From assembly GCF_010729305.1 (NCBI RefSeq), contig NZ_AP022574.1:1488001-1552000 (forward strand): 64,000 nt of DNA, written 5' to 3'. The DNA comes from Mycolicibacterium psychrotolerans (lineage in GTDB: Bacteria > Actinomycetota > Actinomycetes > Mycobacteriales > Mycobacteriaceae). The translations under genes were made by a program, and so were the position numbers. The stretch's first letter is position 1; each line of letters starts with the position of its first letter. Below are positions 38,464-50,472 of this stretch, in pieces. A model generated the notes under the pieces. That model was not told the origin of the DNA. It saw nothing but the letters and a program-made list of their open reading frames with translations, and searched no databases.

Positions 38464-39410
38464 CGCAGTTGCGCGCGGCGCTGCGCCGGTTCACCGGGGA
38501 GCACGCGGTCGACGGCGAACGCTGGTGTGTCGCGCTGTCCGGTGGTCCGGACTCGCTGGCGCTGACCGCGGTCGCCGCCGCGATGAGGCCGACGACGGCG
38601 CTGATCGTCGACCATCGCCTGCAGGCCGGCTCGCACACCGTCGCGGCGACCGCGCGCGAGCAGGCGCTGATGCTGGGATGCGTTGCGGCGCAGGCGCTCT
38701 GCGTGGACGTCGGCACCGAGGGCGGCCCCGAGGCGGCGGCCCGGACGGCGCGGTACGCCGCCCTCGACCATGCCCGTGCGGGCGCACCGGTGCTGCTGGG
38801 GCACACGCTCGACGACCAGGCCGAGACGGTGCTGCTCGGCCTGGGCCGCGGATCGGGCTCCCGGTCGATCGCGGGCATGCGGCCCCACGATCCGCCGTGG
38901 TGCCGGCCGCTGCTGGGGGTGCGGCGCAGCGTCACCCACGCCGCGTGCGCCGAGCTGGCGCTGACACCGTGGCAGGACCCGCACAACGCGGACCCTCGCT
39001 ACACCCGGGTGCGGTTGCGGACCGAGGTGCTGCCGACGCTCGACGAGGTCCTCGGCGGCGGCGTCGCCGAGGCGCTGGCCCGCACCGCGACCGCACTGCG
39101 TGAGGACAACGACGCACTCGACGGTCTCGCCGGTGACGTCGCGGCCGGCCTGGATCCCGGTGCGGACCTGCCGGTCGCGTCGCTCACGTCGCTGCCGGGG
39201 GCGCTGAGACGCCGGGTGATCCGGCGCTGGCTACTGGCCGGCGGCGCGGCCGGCCTGACCGACGGGCAGATCCGGGCGGTCGACACGCTGGTCACCGCGT
39301 GGCGCGGGCAGGGCGGGGTGGCCGTGCCGAGCCCGTTGTCGCGGCAGCGGTTGTTCGCGGGCCGGCGCGGCGGTGCGCTGACGCTCTACCGCGAGCCGGT
39401 GGCCGACTGA
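38442..39410 (+). CDS. tilS: tRNA(Ile)-lysidine synthetase
   Basis: A 322-residue ATP-dependent enzyme that converts C34 of the CAU tRNA-Ile to lysidine, changing its identity from Met to Ile. The PP-loop is SGGPDS near residues 34-39, and [15 protein letters not shown] is the second conserved block. It is the short form without an extended C-terminal domain, as in other mycobacteria (Rv3625c). It sits directly before hpt, a pairing found in many bacteria. Confidence 0.94.
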   Translation: MDRPGAVAQLRAALRRFTGEHAVDGERWCVALSGGPDSLALTAVAAAMRPTTALIVDHRLQAGSHTVAATAREQALMLGCVAAQALCVDVGTEGGPEAAARTARYAALDHARAGAPVLLGHTLDDQAETVLLGLGRGSGSRSIAGMRPHDPPWCRPLLGVRRSVTHAACAELALTPWQDPHNADPRYTRVRLRTEVLPTLDEVLGGGVAEALARTATALREDNDALDGLAGDVAAGLDPGADLPVASLTSLPGALRRRVIRRWLLAGGAAGLTDGQIRAVDTLVTAWRGQGGVAVPSPLSRQRLFAGRRGGALTLYREPVAD

Positions 39411-39417
39411 GCACCGC

Positions 39418-39423
39418 TACGCT
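39418..39423 (+). promoter_or_regulatory. -10 box, hpt (leaderless)
   Basis: TACGCT with a 6-nt spacer to the GTG at 39430, so hpt can be transcribed separately from tilS. Confidence 0.5.
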
Positions 39424-39429
39424 CTAGGC

Positions 39430-40008
39430 GTGCCTGCGCATGCTGCGGAAATGTATCCCGGCGACATCAAGTCGGTGTTGCTGTCCGAGGAGCAGATCCG
39501 GTCCAAGACCGCCGAACTCGCAGCGCTGATCGCCGCCGACTACCCGACGCCCGGCCCGGGCGGGCAGGACCTGCTGCTGATCACCGTGCTCAAGGGCGCG
39601 GTCATGTTCGTCACCGACCTGGCCCGGGCCATCCCGCTGCCCACCCAGCTCGAGTTCATGGCGGTCAGTTCCTACGGTTCGTCGACGTCGTCGTCGGGCG
39701 TGGTGCGCATCCTCAAGGACCTCGACCGCGACATCAACGACCGCGACGTGCTGATCGTCGAGGACATCGTCGACTCCGGGCTGACGCTGTCGTGGCTGCT
39801 GCGCAACCTCGCGACGCGCCACCCCCGCTCGCTGCGGGTGTGCACGCTGCTGCGCAAGCCCGACGCCGTGCGCGCCGACGTCGAGATCGAGTATGTCGGC
39901 TTCGACATCCCCAACGAGTTCGTCGTCGGGTACGGCCTGGACTACGCCGAGCGCTACCGCGACCTGCCCTACATCGGCACGCTGGACCCCAAGGTCTACG
40001 AAGACTGA
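39430..40008 (+). CDS. hpt: Hypoxanthine phosphoribosyltransferase
   Basis: A 192-residue purine-salvage enzyme that makes IMP or GMP from hypoxanthine or guanine and PRPP. The PRPP-binding loop is [13 protein letters not shown], and [13 protein letters not shown] is the conserved early segment. It corresponds to Rv3624c. A 9-bp hairpin follows within 9 nt of its stop codon. Confidence 0.95.
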   Translation: MPAHAAEMYPGDIKSVLLSEEQIRSKTAELAALIAADYPTPGPGGQDLLLITVLKGAVMFVTDLARAIPLPTQLEFMAVSSYGSSTSSSGVVRILKDLDRDINDRDVLIVEDIVDSGLTLSWLLRNLATRHPRSLRVCTLLRKPDAVRADVEIEYVGFDIPNEFVVGYGLDYAERYRDLPYIGTLDPKVYED

Positions 40009-40016
40009 CTCCCAGA

Positions 40017-40060
40017 CGCCCAAACCGACGTTTGGGCGCGAAAGTGCGAGAAGTTCTCGC
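40017..40060 (+). terminator. Two short palindromes after hpt
   Basis: CGCCCAAAC (40017-40025) pairs perfectly with GTTTGGGCG (40030-40038) around the loop CGAC. It is followed 8 nt later by GCGAGAA-G-TTCTCGC (40046-40060). The first can terminate hpt transcription; the second could be an operator or part of an intergenic repeat. Confidence 0.6.
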
Positions 40061-40092
40061 CATTTCGTCGAACTGGACGCAGGATCAGAGCC

Positions 40093-42312
40093 ATGCCCGA
40101 GACCGCGCTCCGGATCTGTCCCTTCTGTGAGGCCACCTGCGGCCTGAGCCTGACCATCGACGACGGCCGGGTCGTCGGGGCCCGGGGGGACCGCGACGAC
40201 GTGTTCAGCGCGGGCTTCATCTGCCCGAAGGGCGCGAGCTTCGGTGAACTCGACAACGACCCCGACCGCCTGCGTGCGCCGCTGGTCCGGCGCGACGGCG
40301 TCCTGACCGAGGCGACGTGGGAGGAGGCGTTCGCCGCGATGGCCGACGGTCTCGGCGCGGTGCTGCGCGACCACGGCGGCGCGTCGGTCGGCGCCTACCT
40401 CGGCAACCCCAACGCCCACACCGTGGCCGGCGCGCTGTACCCGCCGCTGATCATCCGCGGCCTCGGCACCCGCCAGGTGTTCTCGGCGAGCACGCTCGAC
40501 CAGATGCCCAAGCATGTGTCGCTGGGGCTCATGTTCGGCAGCCCGGTCGCGTTCACGGTGCCCGACCTGGACCGCACCGACTATCTGGTGATCATCGGCG
40601 CCAACCCGCTGGTGTCCAACGGCAGCCTCGCCACCGCCGCCGACTTTCCCGGCAAGCTGCGCGCGCTCCGGAAACGCGGCGGGCGGCTCGTCGTCATCGA
40701 CCCGGCCCGCACCCGCACCGCCGAGCTCGCCGACCGTCACCTCGCGCCGCGCCCCGGCACCGACGCGGCACTGCTGTTCGCCGTGGCCCACGTGCTGTTC
40801 GACGAGGACCTGGTCGCGCTCGGCGCGCTGGCCGAGCACGTCGCCGGCCTCGACGAGGTCCGCGCGCTGGCCCGCGACTTCGCGCCGGAGACCGTCGCCG
40901 GGTACTGCGGCGTCGACGCCGAGGACATCCGGACGCTGGCCCGCGAGCTCGCGGCGGCACCCAGCGCGGCGGTGTACGGCCGGATGGGCACGTCGACGGT
41001 CGAATTCGGCACGCTGGGCAGCTGGCTCGTTGACGTCGTGAACGTCCTCACCGGCAACCTGGACCGGCCCGGCGGCGCGATGTTCCCCTGCTCGCCCGTC
41101 GCGCCGGCGCCGCGTGGCCACCGGCCCGGCCGCGGATTCGCCACCGGCCGCTGGCGCAGCCGCGTCTCCGGTCGCCCCGAGGCGCTGTCCGAGCTGCCCG
41201 TCGCGGTCCTCGCCGAGGAGATCGAGACGCCGGGGGAGGGGCAGATCAAGGCGATGATCACGATCGCGGGCAACCCGGTGCTGTCGGCGCCCGACGGCGA
41301 GCGGCTCGACCGGGCCCTGGACTCTGTCGCGTTCATGGTGAGCGTCGACCCCTACCTCAACGAGACGACCCGCCACGCCGACGTGATCCTGCCGCCCCCG
41401 CCGCCGTCAAGCGCGCCACACTTCGACTTCGCGCTCAACGGGCTCGCGGTCCGCAACAACGCCCGGTACTCGCCGCCCGCCCTGCCGCTGCAGGGCCGGC
41501 CCGACGAGGCGGAGATCCTGTCGCGGATCGCGCTGGTGATCTATGGGCTCGGCCACGACGCGGACCCCTCGCTGGTCGACGAGCAGGTCATCGCCACCAC
41601 GCTGGCCAAGGAGACCGCCGATGCCGGGTCGCCGGTGGCCGGGCGGTCGGTCGACGAGCTGACCGCGATGCTGCCCGACGGGCCCGGGTACGAGCGCCGG
41701 CTGGACATGATGCTGCGGCTGGGGGTATACGGGGACGCGTTCGGCGCGCGGCCCGACGGGCTGACGCTGAAGCGGCTCGAGGACGCGCCGCACGGCATCG
41801 ATCTCGGCCCGCTGCAGCCGCGCCTTCTCGACGTGCTGCGTACGCCGTCGGGCCGGATCGAACTCGCTCCGCCGCCGCTCGTCGACGACGCGGCCCGGCT
41901 GCGCGCCGCCCTTGGCTCACCCACCGAGGGGTTCGTGCTGATCGGCCGCAGGCATCTGCGCTCCAACAACAGCTGGATGCACAACCTGCCCGCGCTGTCG
42001 GGCGGCACGAACCGGTGCACGCTGCGGATGCATCCCGACGACGCGGCCGACCTGGGCGTCACCGACACCGCGGTCGTCAAGGGCGCGGGCGGCGAACTGG
42101 TGGTGCCGGTCGAGATCACCGAGGACATCCGCCGCGGCGTGCTGTCCCTGCCCCACGGCTGGGGCCACGACCGTGCAGGCACCGGTCAGCAGCTGGCGGC
42201 CGGCCAACCCGGCGTCAACGTCAACCAGCTCAACGACGGCTCGGTGCTCGACCCCCTGTCGGGCACCGCGGTGCTCAACGGACTCCCGGTCACGGTCAGT
42301 ACGACTAGCTGA
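40093..42312 (+). CDS. Molybdopterin-dependent oxidoreductase (formate dehydrogenase-like)
   Basis: A 739-residue enzyme of the DMSO-reductase superfamily with a bis-molybdopterin cofactor. An N-terminal [4Fe-4S] site is formed by CPFCEATC and a fourth cysteine in FICPKGASFGEL. The Mo/W domain continues to a C-terminal molydopterin-dinucleotide-binding domain (around RRHLRSNNSWMHNLP). Members of this mycobacterial group (like Rv0197) have no proven substrate; the region DQMPKHVSLGLMFG lacks an obvious Sec or Cys metal ligand. No Tat signal is visible, so it is probably cytoplasmic. It overlaps the convergent SIMPL gene by 8 bp. Confidence 0.9.
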   Translation: MPETALRICPFCEATCGLSLTIDDGRVVGARGDRDDVFSAGFICPKGASFGELDNDPDRLRAPLVRRDGVLTEATWEEAFAAMADGLGAVLRDHGGASVGAYLGNPNAHTVAGALYPPLIIRGLGTRQVFSASTLDQMPKHVSLGLMFGSPVAFTVPDLDRTDYLVIIGANPLVSNGSLATAADFPGKLRALRKRGGRLVVIDPARTRTAELADRHLAPRPGTDAALLFAVAHVLFDEDLVALGALAEHVAGLDEVRALARDFAPETVAGYCGVDAEDIRTLARELAAAPSAAVYGRMGTSTVEFGTLGSWLVDVVNVLTGNLDRPGGAMFPCSPVAPAPRGHRPGRGFATGRWRSRVSGRPEALSELPVAVLAEEIETPGEGQIKAMITIAGNPVLSAPDGERLDRALDSVAFMVSVDPYLNETTRHADVILPPPPPSSAPHFDFALNGLAVRNNARYSPPALPLQGRPDEAEILSRIALVIYGLGHDADPSLVDEQVIATTLAKETADAGSPVAGRSVDELTAMLPDGPGYERRLDMMLRLGVYGDAFGARPDGLTLKRLEDAPHGIDLGPLQPRLLDVLRTPSGRIELAPPPLVDDAARLRAALGSPTEGFVLIGRRHLRSNNSWMHNLPALSGGTNRCTLRMHPDDAADLGVTDTAVVKGAGGELVVPVEITEDIRRGVLSLPHGWGHDRAGTGQQLAAGQPGVNVNQLNDGSVLDPLSGTAVLNGLPVTVSTTS

Positions 42313-43042
42313 GTTCCCAGACCACCGTCACCGAGAATCCGACGGTCTGCTGCCCCGGCTCGAGCGGAACCGCGGCCTCCATCGCCCGCGGCGCCGCGGG
42401 CATCGGCACCGGCGGCGTCGGACCGGCGGACTCGGAGATCGAGATGACCTTGCCCAGGTCCAGCCCGGAGAGCTGGGCGTACTGGGCGGCGCGGTCCTTG
42501 GCGTCTTCGAAGGCCCGCGCGCGGGCGTCGCGGACCAGCTGGGAATCATCCTCGATCGAGTAGCTGATGGAGTTGATCCGGGTGGCGTTGCCGCCGGTGC
42601 TGACGATCAGGCCGATCGCGTCGGAGGCCTTGGCGAGGTCACGGATGGTGACGGTGATCGAGTTGGTGGCGCGGTAGGCCGAGATCGTGGTGCTGTCGCT
42701 GCCGTACTGCGGCTGTAGATCGGCCGCGGTGGTGGCGATGTCCTTGCGGTCGATGCCGGCGCCGACCAGCGCGTCGATGACGGCCTTCTGGCGCTCGTTG
42801 GTCTGGTTCATCGCGCCGGTGGCGTCGGGCGCGAGGAACTCCATCGACGCGTTGACCGTCAGCGTGTCGGGGGTGCCCTGCACCTGGCCGGCGCCGACGA
42901 CGGTCACCTGCCGGGTGTCCGAGCCCGGTGTCAGGGACTGTCCGCTCTGGGCGTCGCACCCGGCCAGCGTCACGGCGATGACGCCCGCCGCGGCGACGGC
43001 GAGGGGGAACCGGGTGGACGTGGCGCGGGCTGCGATCGGCAT
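42305..43042 (-). CDS. SIMPL-domain (DUF541) lipoprotein
   Basis: A 245-residue lipoprotein. The signal sequence ends in the lipobox VTLAGC, so the mature protein starts at a lipidated cysteine on the outer face of the membrane. The rest is a DUF541/SIMPL domain with the typical early segment VTVVGAGQVQGTPD. The function of this family is not settled. The ATG at 43042 gives a standard signal peptide and has a TAGTGT box 7 nt upstream. Confidence 0.9.
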   Translation of the reverse strand: MPIAARATSTRFPLAVAAAGVIAVTLAGCDAQSGQSLTPGSDTRQVTVVGAGQVQGTPDTLTVNASMEFLAPDATGAMNQTNERQKAVIDALVGAGIDRKDIATTAADLQPQYGSDSTTISAYRATNSITVTIRDLAKASDAIGLIVSTGGNATRINSISYSIEDDSQLVRDARARAFEDAKDRAAQYAQLSGLDLGKVISISESAGPTPPVPMPAAPRAMEAAVPLEPGQQTVGFSVTVVWELS

Positions 43043-43049
43043 GGCTGGC

Positions 43050-43055
43050 ACACTA
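43050..43055 (-). promoter_or_regulatory. -10 box, SIMPL lipoprotein gene
   Basis: TAGTGT on the minus strand with a 7-nt spacer to the ATG at 43042, a leaderless-type start. Confidence 0.5.
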
Positions 43056-43079
43056 GCCCGCCGATCGGTGCCTGCGGTG

Positions 43080-44537
43080 TCACTCCTGGCGGTGCCGCCC
43101 CCAGCGGTGCGGGGTGGACGCCTTCGGCGTGCTGGACGCCGTGGTGTCACGCTTGGGTGTCTCGGCGGCCTCGGGCGTGTCGGTCGTGGTCGACGGGGTA
43201 TCCGCGGGTTCCGCGGACGGCTCGTCCGTCTGCGCCGGATCTGCAGACTCCTCGGTGACGGTCGAGTCCTCCTCGGCGGCAACCTTTTTGGAGAACAACG
43301 TGCGGCGCGGCGGCTTGCTGACAGGCTCGTCGGCGGTGACGGACGCCTCCGTGAGGGCCGAAGTCGTGACGGACGCCTCCGTGAGGGCCGAAGTCGTGAC
43401 GGCGGACGTCGTGACGGTGGTGGTGACCGCGGTGTCGTCGGTCGACGCCGGCTCCTCGGGCGGTGCCGTGGGCTCGGCGGGCGTGGTCAGGTACGGGCGG
43501 TCGTAGGCGCTTTCGATGATCTCCTTCAGCGGCTCGTTGAGCGCGTCGGCCACTGCGGTCATACCGAGCATCCGGAGCGGCGCCAGCAGGGGCAGATTCT
43601 GGGTTGATACGAACACGTAGGTTGTGTTGCCTTCTGTCCACACCACATTGTCCGGATCACTTAAATCGACCCCGGTGTAGTTGAGGTGTATGGGGGACAA
43701 CGCACCCGCAGCGACATTAGCCAGAGCGAGCAGATTGAAAGGATTGTCCGGCCAATCCGCTATGGGATCGTACTGACGCACGATATCGATTACCTGGTAC
43801 TCACTCGGCGGATCGGCCGGCTCAATTCCGCCGTAAGCCCGTTTGGGATTGCCAATCAGTACGAACGACAACTCATTCGCGGAAGGAGCGGTGGGATCGC
43901 CGGCATGCTCGGCCATCCACTCAAGAGCCGCCATCGCTCCGTCGCTGTAGCCGAGTACGACGGTAGGCGTTCCAGGACTGATGCCAAGAGTGGACGTGTC
44001 CATCAGCCGGTCGTTGAGCGCAGCAGCCCCGCTCGCGGTGAAGAAAGAAAGATAGGGCACTGCCTCGCAACTATTGCTCTGGCAGAGCGCGCCACGCAGT
44101 TCAGAGTCGAGGGACATGATGGGCCAGAGGGGACCGATGGTGAGGACCCTCGCCGGCATTGGGGTCGGCTCTACCGCAGCTGCTTCGGCAGCAGGAGCCC
44201 CCAGCGGCATCAGAGCTGCGATCACGGCCAGCGGCGGAATGCTCTGTCGCAACCCGCTTCGCGGAATGCGTGGACGAGTCGCCGTCAGGGCATGCTTTCG
44301 GCCCGACCCTATACCGCGCAGCGACTCCTCGAGATCGGCGATCACCGCGACGAGCAGCGCATCGCGGTCGTCGAAGTGGCCGGACAACTCGGCTTCGGTG
44401 ACCCCGGCCGCTGCGGCGACCTCGGCCATGCTCGCCGTCGTACCCAGATCGGTGAACGCCCGGCGCGCCGCCGTGATCAGTTCGCCCCGGTCGAGCCGCG
44501 CATTCTGACGTCCGCGCCGCTTTGCTGTGAAGCCCAT
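43080..44537 (-). CDS. TetR-type HTH fused to a PE-PPE hydrolase domain
   Basis: One 485-residue frame with three parts. Residues 17-65 are a TetR-like DNA-binding domain (RGELITAARRAFTDLG, MAEVAAAAGV, LSGHFDDRDALL). Residues 96-122 are hydrophobic and end in AEAAA, which reads as a signal peptide or a transmembrane helix. Residues 128-350 are a PE-PPE serine hydrolase domain with the elbow GYSDGA (Ser198), an Asp in DPIADWPDNPFNLL and a His in SPIHLNY. The tail (352-485) is Thr/Ala/Glu/Pro-rich with 10-residue repeats TTSALTEASV. A TTG at codon 96 (44252) could start a separate secreted hydrolase, so the fusion needs protein-level proof. The region is less GC-rich than its neighbours. Confidence 0.8.
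   Translation of the reverse strand: MGFTAKRRGRQNARLDRGELITAARRAFTDLGTTASMAEVAAAAGVTEAELSGHFDDRDALLVAVIADLEESLRGIGSGRKHALTATRPRIPRSGLRQSIPPLAVIAALMPLGAPAAEAAAVEPTPMPARVLTIGPLWPIMSLDSELRGALCQSNSCEAVPYLSFFTASGAAALNDRLMDTSTLGISPGTPTVVLGYSDGAMAALEWMAEHAGDPTAPSANELSFVLIGNPKRAYGGIEPADPPSEYQVIDIVRQYDPIADWPDNPFNLLALANVAAGALSPIHLNYTGVDLSDPDNVVWTEGNTTYVFVSTQNLPLLAPLRMLGMTAVADALNEPLKEIIESAYDRPYLTTPAEPTAPPEEPASTDDTAVTTTVTTSAVTTSALTEASVTTSALTEASVTADEPVSKPPRRTLFSKKVAAEEDSTVTEESADPAQTDEPSAEPADTPSTTTDTPEAAETPKRDTTASSTPKASTPHRWGRHRQE
43336..43395. repeat. 30-bp tandem repeat in the PE-PPE protein tail
   Basis: Two identical 30-bp units (43336-43365 and 43366-43395) encode the 10-residue repeat TTSALTEASV in the low-complexity C-terminal tail. 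Copy number may vary between strains. Confidence 0.85.
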
Positions 44538-44606
44538 GTCAATTCCCCCCGGTGAAGTGCGCCCCGTCCCGCAGCAAACATACCCACCGGTGAGGCACAT
44601 CACACC

Positions 44607-45545
44607 TCAGACGCGAAGGAACGCGGTCAACAGACGGCTGACCTCCTCCGGCCGCTCCTCGGTCAGCCAATGCCCGGCGCCGTCCAGCAGCACCTCCCGG
44701 TACGGGCCGGTCACCACTTCGCTGGCGCGGTGGCGCGGCGTGTATGCCAGCGTCGCGTCGGCGGCGCCCCCGATGAACAGCGCGGGCACCTCGATCGTCG
44801 CGGCCGGGGTGTCGGCGGTCAGCTCCCAGTTGCGGTCGAAACAGCGGTACCAGTTCAGGGGAGCGGTGAAGCCGTGGCGGGCGAATGCCTCGGTGTAGAC
44901 GTCGAAGTCGGCCTGGCCGAGCCATCCGGGAAGGGCCCCCGGATCGGGGATGCGGTCCAGGAGCCCGTCGGGTCCGGGCGCGAGCATGCGCAGCGCGGCG
45001 GCCTCGTCGCCCGTCGGCTGGGCGGCGAACAGCTTGCGCAGCGTCGTCGCCGGGTCCCGTCCCAGCTCGGCGTCGGCGGGGCCGGGCTGCTGGAAATACA
45101 GGATGTAGAAGAACCGGTCGCCGAACAGCTTGCGGAACGCCTCCGTGGTCGGGACGCGGGAGCGGGGCACCGGGGGCAGGCTGAGGCCGGCCACGGCCGA
45201 GAACCGGTCGGGGTGCAGCAACGGCGCCGCCCACGCGACGACGGCGCCGAAGTCGTGGCCGACCACCGCGGCGTCGTCGGCGCCGACCTCGTCGAGCAGG
45301 CCGACGACGTCGTTCACCAGTTCGGTGACCGTGTACGACTCGATCGCTGCCGGCTGATCGGAGCCGCCGTAGCCGCGCTGATCGGGGGCCAGAACGTGGA
45401 AACCGGCGTCGGCCAGTGCCCGCACCTGATGGCGCCACGTGTACGCCAGTTCCGGGAAACCGTGCAGCAGCACCACCGCGGGCGCACCCGGGTCGCCGGC
45501 CTCGGTCACCCGAAGCGCGACCCCGTTCGTGTGCACCGTCCGCAT
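44607..45545 (-). CDS. ephA: Epoxide hydrolase EphA-like alpha/beta hydrolase
   Basis: A 312-residue alpha/beta hydrolase closely resembling mycobacterial EphA (Rv3617). HGFPELAYTWRHQ provides the HGxP oxyanion region, the nucleophile is Asp in VVGHDFGAVV, and the catalytic His is in GAGHWLTEERP. EphA-type enzymes hydrolyse epoxides to diols. The ATG at 45545 is preferred; GTG 45551 is 2 codons upstream. It is divergent from ftsH. Confidence 0.9.
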   Translation of the reverse strand: MRTVHTNGVALRVTEAGDPGAPAVVLLHGFPELAYTWRHQVRALADAGFHVLAPDQRGYGGSDQPAAIESYTVTELVNDVVGLLDEVGADDAAVVGHDFGAVVAWAAPLLHPDRFSAVAGLSLPPVPRSRVPTTEAFRKLFGDRFFYILYFQQPGPADAELGRDPATTLRKLFAAQPTGDEAAALRMLAPGPDGLLDRIPDPGALPGWLGQADFDVYTEAFARHGFTAPLNWYRCFDRNWELTADTPAATIEVPALFIGGAADATLAYTPRHRASEVVTGPYREVLLDGAGHWLTEERPEEVSRLLTAFLRV

Positions 45546-45735
45546 TCGCACGCCACTACTTTCGCCGAACGTGCTCCCACCGTCGTCCAAAGCGCCGAAT
45601 CGCGACGGGGAATGCAGGTTCGGTGCCAGAACGCCGTCGGGAACTGCCGGACGTTGGTCTAGCGGTAGCCTTGACTATTCCAGCTGCGCGTATTGGAAGG
45701 ATTTGGCCGGAGGCCCCGCCGCCGGCCGCACTCTG

Positions 45736-45752
45736 ATGAACCGGACTCATGC

Positions 45753-45756
<4 letters not shown>
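45736..45756 (+). CDS. Six-codon upstream frame before ftsH (MNRTHA)
   Basis: ATG 45736 opens a six-codon frame whose TGA (45754-45756) overlaps the ftsH ATG (45753) as ATGA. It repeats the first octamer of ftsH (ATGAACCG) 17 bp upstream. It may couple ftsH initiation to translation of the short frame or may be a chance duplication. Confidence 0.35.
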
Positions 45757-48068
<2,312 letters not shown>

Positions 48069-48082
48069 CAGAGGAGACCTCG

Positions 48083-48691
48083 ATGACGCGGTCGCAGGAC
48101 GGTTCGGCCACGCTCACCACTCCGGTATTCGACCAGGCCCGCGCGGAAGCCGCGGTGCGCGAGCTGCTCATCGCGGTCGGGGAGGATCCCGACCGGCACG
48201 GGCTGGTGGACACCCCGGCCCGGGTGGCGCGCGCCTACAAGGAGATCTTCGCCGGTCTCCACACCGACCCGGACGACGTTCTCAACACCACGTTCGACGA
48301 GCAGCACGACGAGCTCGTCCTGGTCAAGGACATCCCGATGTACTCCACTTGCGAGCATCACCTGGTGTCCTTCCACGGTGTCGCGCACGTCGGATACATC
48401 CCCGGCCGGGACGGGCGGGTCACCGGCCTGTCCAAGCTGGCCCGCGTCGTCGACCTCTATGCCAAGAGGCCTCAGGTCCAGGAGCGGCTGACCACCCAGA
48501 TCGCCGACGCGTTGATGCGCAAGCTGGATCCGCTCGGTGCGATCGTGGTGATCGAGGCCGAGCACCTCTGCATGGCGATGCGCGGAATCCGCAAGCCGGG
48601 CGCGCGCACCACGACATCGGCCGTGCGCGGACAGTTCAAGATAGACAAGGCATCTCGCGCCGAAGCCCTGGAACTGATCTTGCGGAAGTGA
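48083..48691 (+). CDS. folE: GTP cyclohydrolase I
   Basis: A 202-residue enzyme that makes dihydroneopterin triphosphate, the first step of folate synthesis. Zinc ligands lie in STCEHH and in [18 protein letters not shown] ribosome-binding site at 48071-48076 fixes the ATG at 48083; a GTG at 48065 overlapping the ftsH stop is less likely. The 3' end overlaps folP (GTGA). Confidence 0.97.
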   Translation: MTRSQDGSATLTTPVFDQARAEAAVRELLIAVGEDPDRHGLVDTPARVARAYKEIFAGLHTDPDDVLNTTFDEQHDELVLVKDIPMYSTCEHHLVSFHGVAHVGYIPGRDGRVTGLSKLARVVDLYAKRPQVQERLTTQIADALMRKLDPLGAIVVIEAEHLCMAMRGIRKPGARTTTSAVRGQFKIDKASRAEALELILRK

Positions 48692-49557
48692 CCACCGCCA
48701 GCCTCCCGCCCTCCACACCGACGAGCGTGGCTGTGATGGGGGTCGTCAACGTCACCGATGATTCGTTCTCCGACGGTGGGTTGTATCTCGACCGGGACCG
48801 CGCCGTCGCGCACGGCGTCGAGCTGGTCGATCAGGGCGCGGCGATCATCGACGTCGGCGGCGAGTCGACCCGGCCCGGCGCCAGCCGCGTCGATCCGGCC
48901 GTCGAGACGGGGCGGATCCTGCCGGTGATCGCCGAACTCGCGGGCCACGGCGTCACCGTCAGCGTCGACACCATGCACGCGGGGGTGGCCCGCGCGGCGC
49001 TGGAGAGCGGGGCGCGCATCGTCAACGACGTCTCCGGCGGGCAGGCCGACCCGGACATGGTGCGCGTGGTCGCCGACGCGGGGGTGCCCTGGGTGCTGAT
49101 GCACTGGCGGTCGGTCGCCAGTGCCCGCCCGCACGAGGTGCCGTCCTACCGCGACGTGGTGACCGAGGTGCGCGACGAACTGATGGCCGGAGCCGACGCC
49201 GCGGTGCGCGCCGGCGTGGACGCGGACAAGCTGATCCTCGACCCCGGCCTCGGGTTCGCCAAGACCGCGCAGCACAACTGGGCGCTGCTGGCCGCGCTGC
49301 CCGAATTCGTCGCGACCGGTATCCCGATCCTGGTCGGCGCGTCGCGCAAACGTTTCCTCGGCGCACTGCTGGCCGACACCGACGGGCAGCCCCGCCCGCC
49401 GGGCGGCCGGGAGACCGCGACAGCGGTGATCTCGGCGCTTGCCGGCTGGCACGGCGCGTGGGGAGTGCGGGTGCACGACGTCCGCGCGTCGGTCGACGCG
49501 CTGGCGGTGGTGGCGGCCTGGAGACAGGCGGGGCAACAGGCGGGACGGCATGGCTGA
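48688..49557 (+). CDS. folP: Dihydropteroate synthase
   Basis: A 289-residue enzyme joining p-aminobenzoate to the pterin, the sulfonamide target. Conserved loops are [36 protein letters not shown] and GASRKRF. It corresponds to Rv3608c (FolP1). GTG start and folE stop overlap, and the last 8 nt overlap folB. Confidence 0.97.
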   Translation: MTTASLPPSTPTSVAVMGVVNVTDDSFSDGGLYLDRDRAVAHGVELVDQGAAIIDVGGESTRPGASRVDPAVETGRILPVIAELAGHGVTVSVDTMHAGVARAALESGARIVNDVSGGQADPDMVRVVADAGVPWVLMHWRSVASARPHEVPSYRDVVTEVRDELMAGADAAVRAGVDADKLILDPGLGFAKTAQHNWALLAALPEFVATGIPILVGASRKRFLGALLADTDGQPRPPGGRETATAVISALAGWHGAWGVRVHDVRASVDALAVVAAWRQAGQQAGRHG

Positions 49558-49936
49558 TCGAATCGAACTGCGCGGCTTACGCGTTCGCGGCAACCACGGG
49601 GTTTTCGACCACGAACGCAGGGACGGGCAGGACTTCGTCGTCGACATCACGGTGTGGATCGACCTGCAGGCCGCGGCGGCCAGCGACGACCTCGCCGACA
49701 CGCTCGACTACGGCGCGCTCGCGCAGCGCGCCGCCGGCATCGTCGCCGGCCCGGCGCGGCAGCTGATCGAGACCGTCGCCGCGGAGATCGCCGAAGACGT
49801 GATGGGCGACCAGCGGGTTCATGCCGTCGAGGTGGTGGTGCACAAACCGGCCGCGCCGATTCCACTGGACTTCGCCGACGTCGCCGTCGTCGCGCGCCGG
49901 TCCCGGCGCGGCGGGCGCGGGGCGGCGCCGCAGTGA
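49550..49936 (+). CDS. folB: Dihydroneopterin aldolase
   Basis: A 128-residue aldolase that converts dihydroneopterin to 6-hydroxymethyl-dihydropterin. Family marks are [17 protein letters not shown] and [10 protein letters not shown] with the catalytic lysine. It starts inside folP and overlaps folK (GTGA). Confidence 0.95.
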   Translation: MADRIELRGLRVRGNHGVFDHERRDGQDFVVDITVWIDLQAAAASDDLADTLDYGALAQRAAGIVAGPARQLIETVAAEIAEDVMGDQRVHAVEVVVHKPAAPIPLDFADVAVVARRSRRGGRGAAPQ

Positions 49937-50472
49937 CGTCGGTGGTGCTCTCGATCGGCTCCAACCTCGGGGACCGGATGGCGCATCTGCAGTCGGTCGT
50001 CGACGGCCTCGGCGACACCGTCACCGCGGTCTCACCGGTGTACGAGACCGACGCGTGGGGCGGGGTGGAGCAGGGTGCGTTCCTCAACGCCGTTGTGTTG
50101 GCTGATGATTCGACCTGCGATGCGTACGGTTGGCTACGTCGTGCGCACGAACTCGAGGACGCCGCGCAGCGGGTCCGCGAGCAGCGGTGGGGACCGAGGA
50201 CGCTCGACGTGGATCTGGTGGTGGTGCACGACGGCAGCGATGAGGCCGGCGTCGAAGTCACCGTCGACGACGACGTCCTGACCCTGCCGCATCCGTATGC
50301 GCACGTGCGTGCGTTCGTGCTCATGCCGTGGCTGGCGGTCGATCAGGAGGCGACGCTCACCGTCGCCGGAAGGCCGACCGGCGTGGAGAAGCTGCTGGCC
50401 GCCGTCGACCCGGCCGAACGCGCCGGGGTGCGGCGCACCGGGCACGTGCTGCGGTTCGGGGCCGCGAGCTGA
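49933..50472 (+). CDS. folK: HPPK (2-amino-4-hydroxy-6-hydroxymethyl-dihydropteridine pyrophosphokinase)
   Basis: A 179-residue pyrophosphokinase that activates the pterin for FolP. Motifs are SIGSNLGDR at the N-terminus, [12 protein letters not shown] with the two metal-binding aspartates, and [13 protein letters not shown]. It completes the folE-P-B-K set without gaps and shares one base with the next start codon. Confidence 0.96.
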   Translation: MTSVVLSIGSNLGDRMAHLQSVVDGLGDTVTAVSPVYETDAWGGVEQGAFLNAVVLADDSTCDAYGWLRRAHELEDAAQRVREQRWGPRTLDVDLVVVHDGSDEAGVEVTVDDDVLTLPHPYAHVRAFVLMPWLAVDQEATLTVAGRPTGVEKLLAAVDPAERAGVRRTGHVLRFGAAS

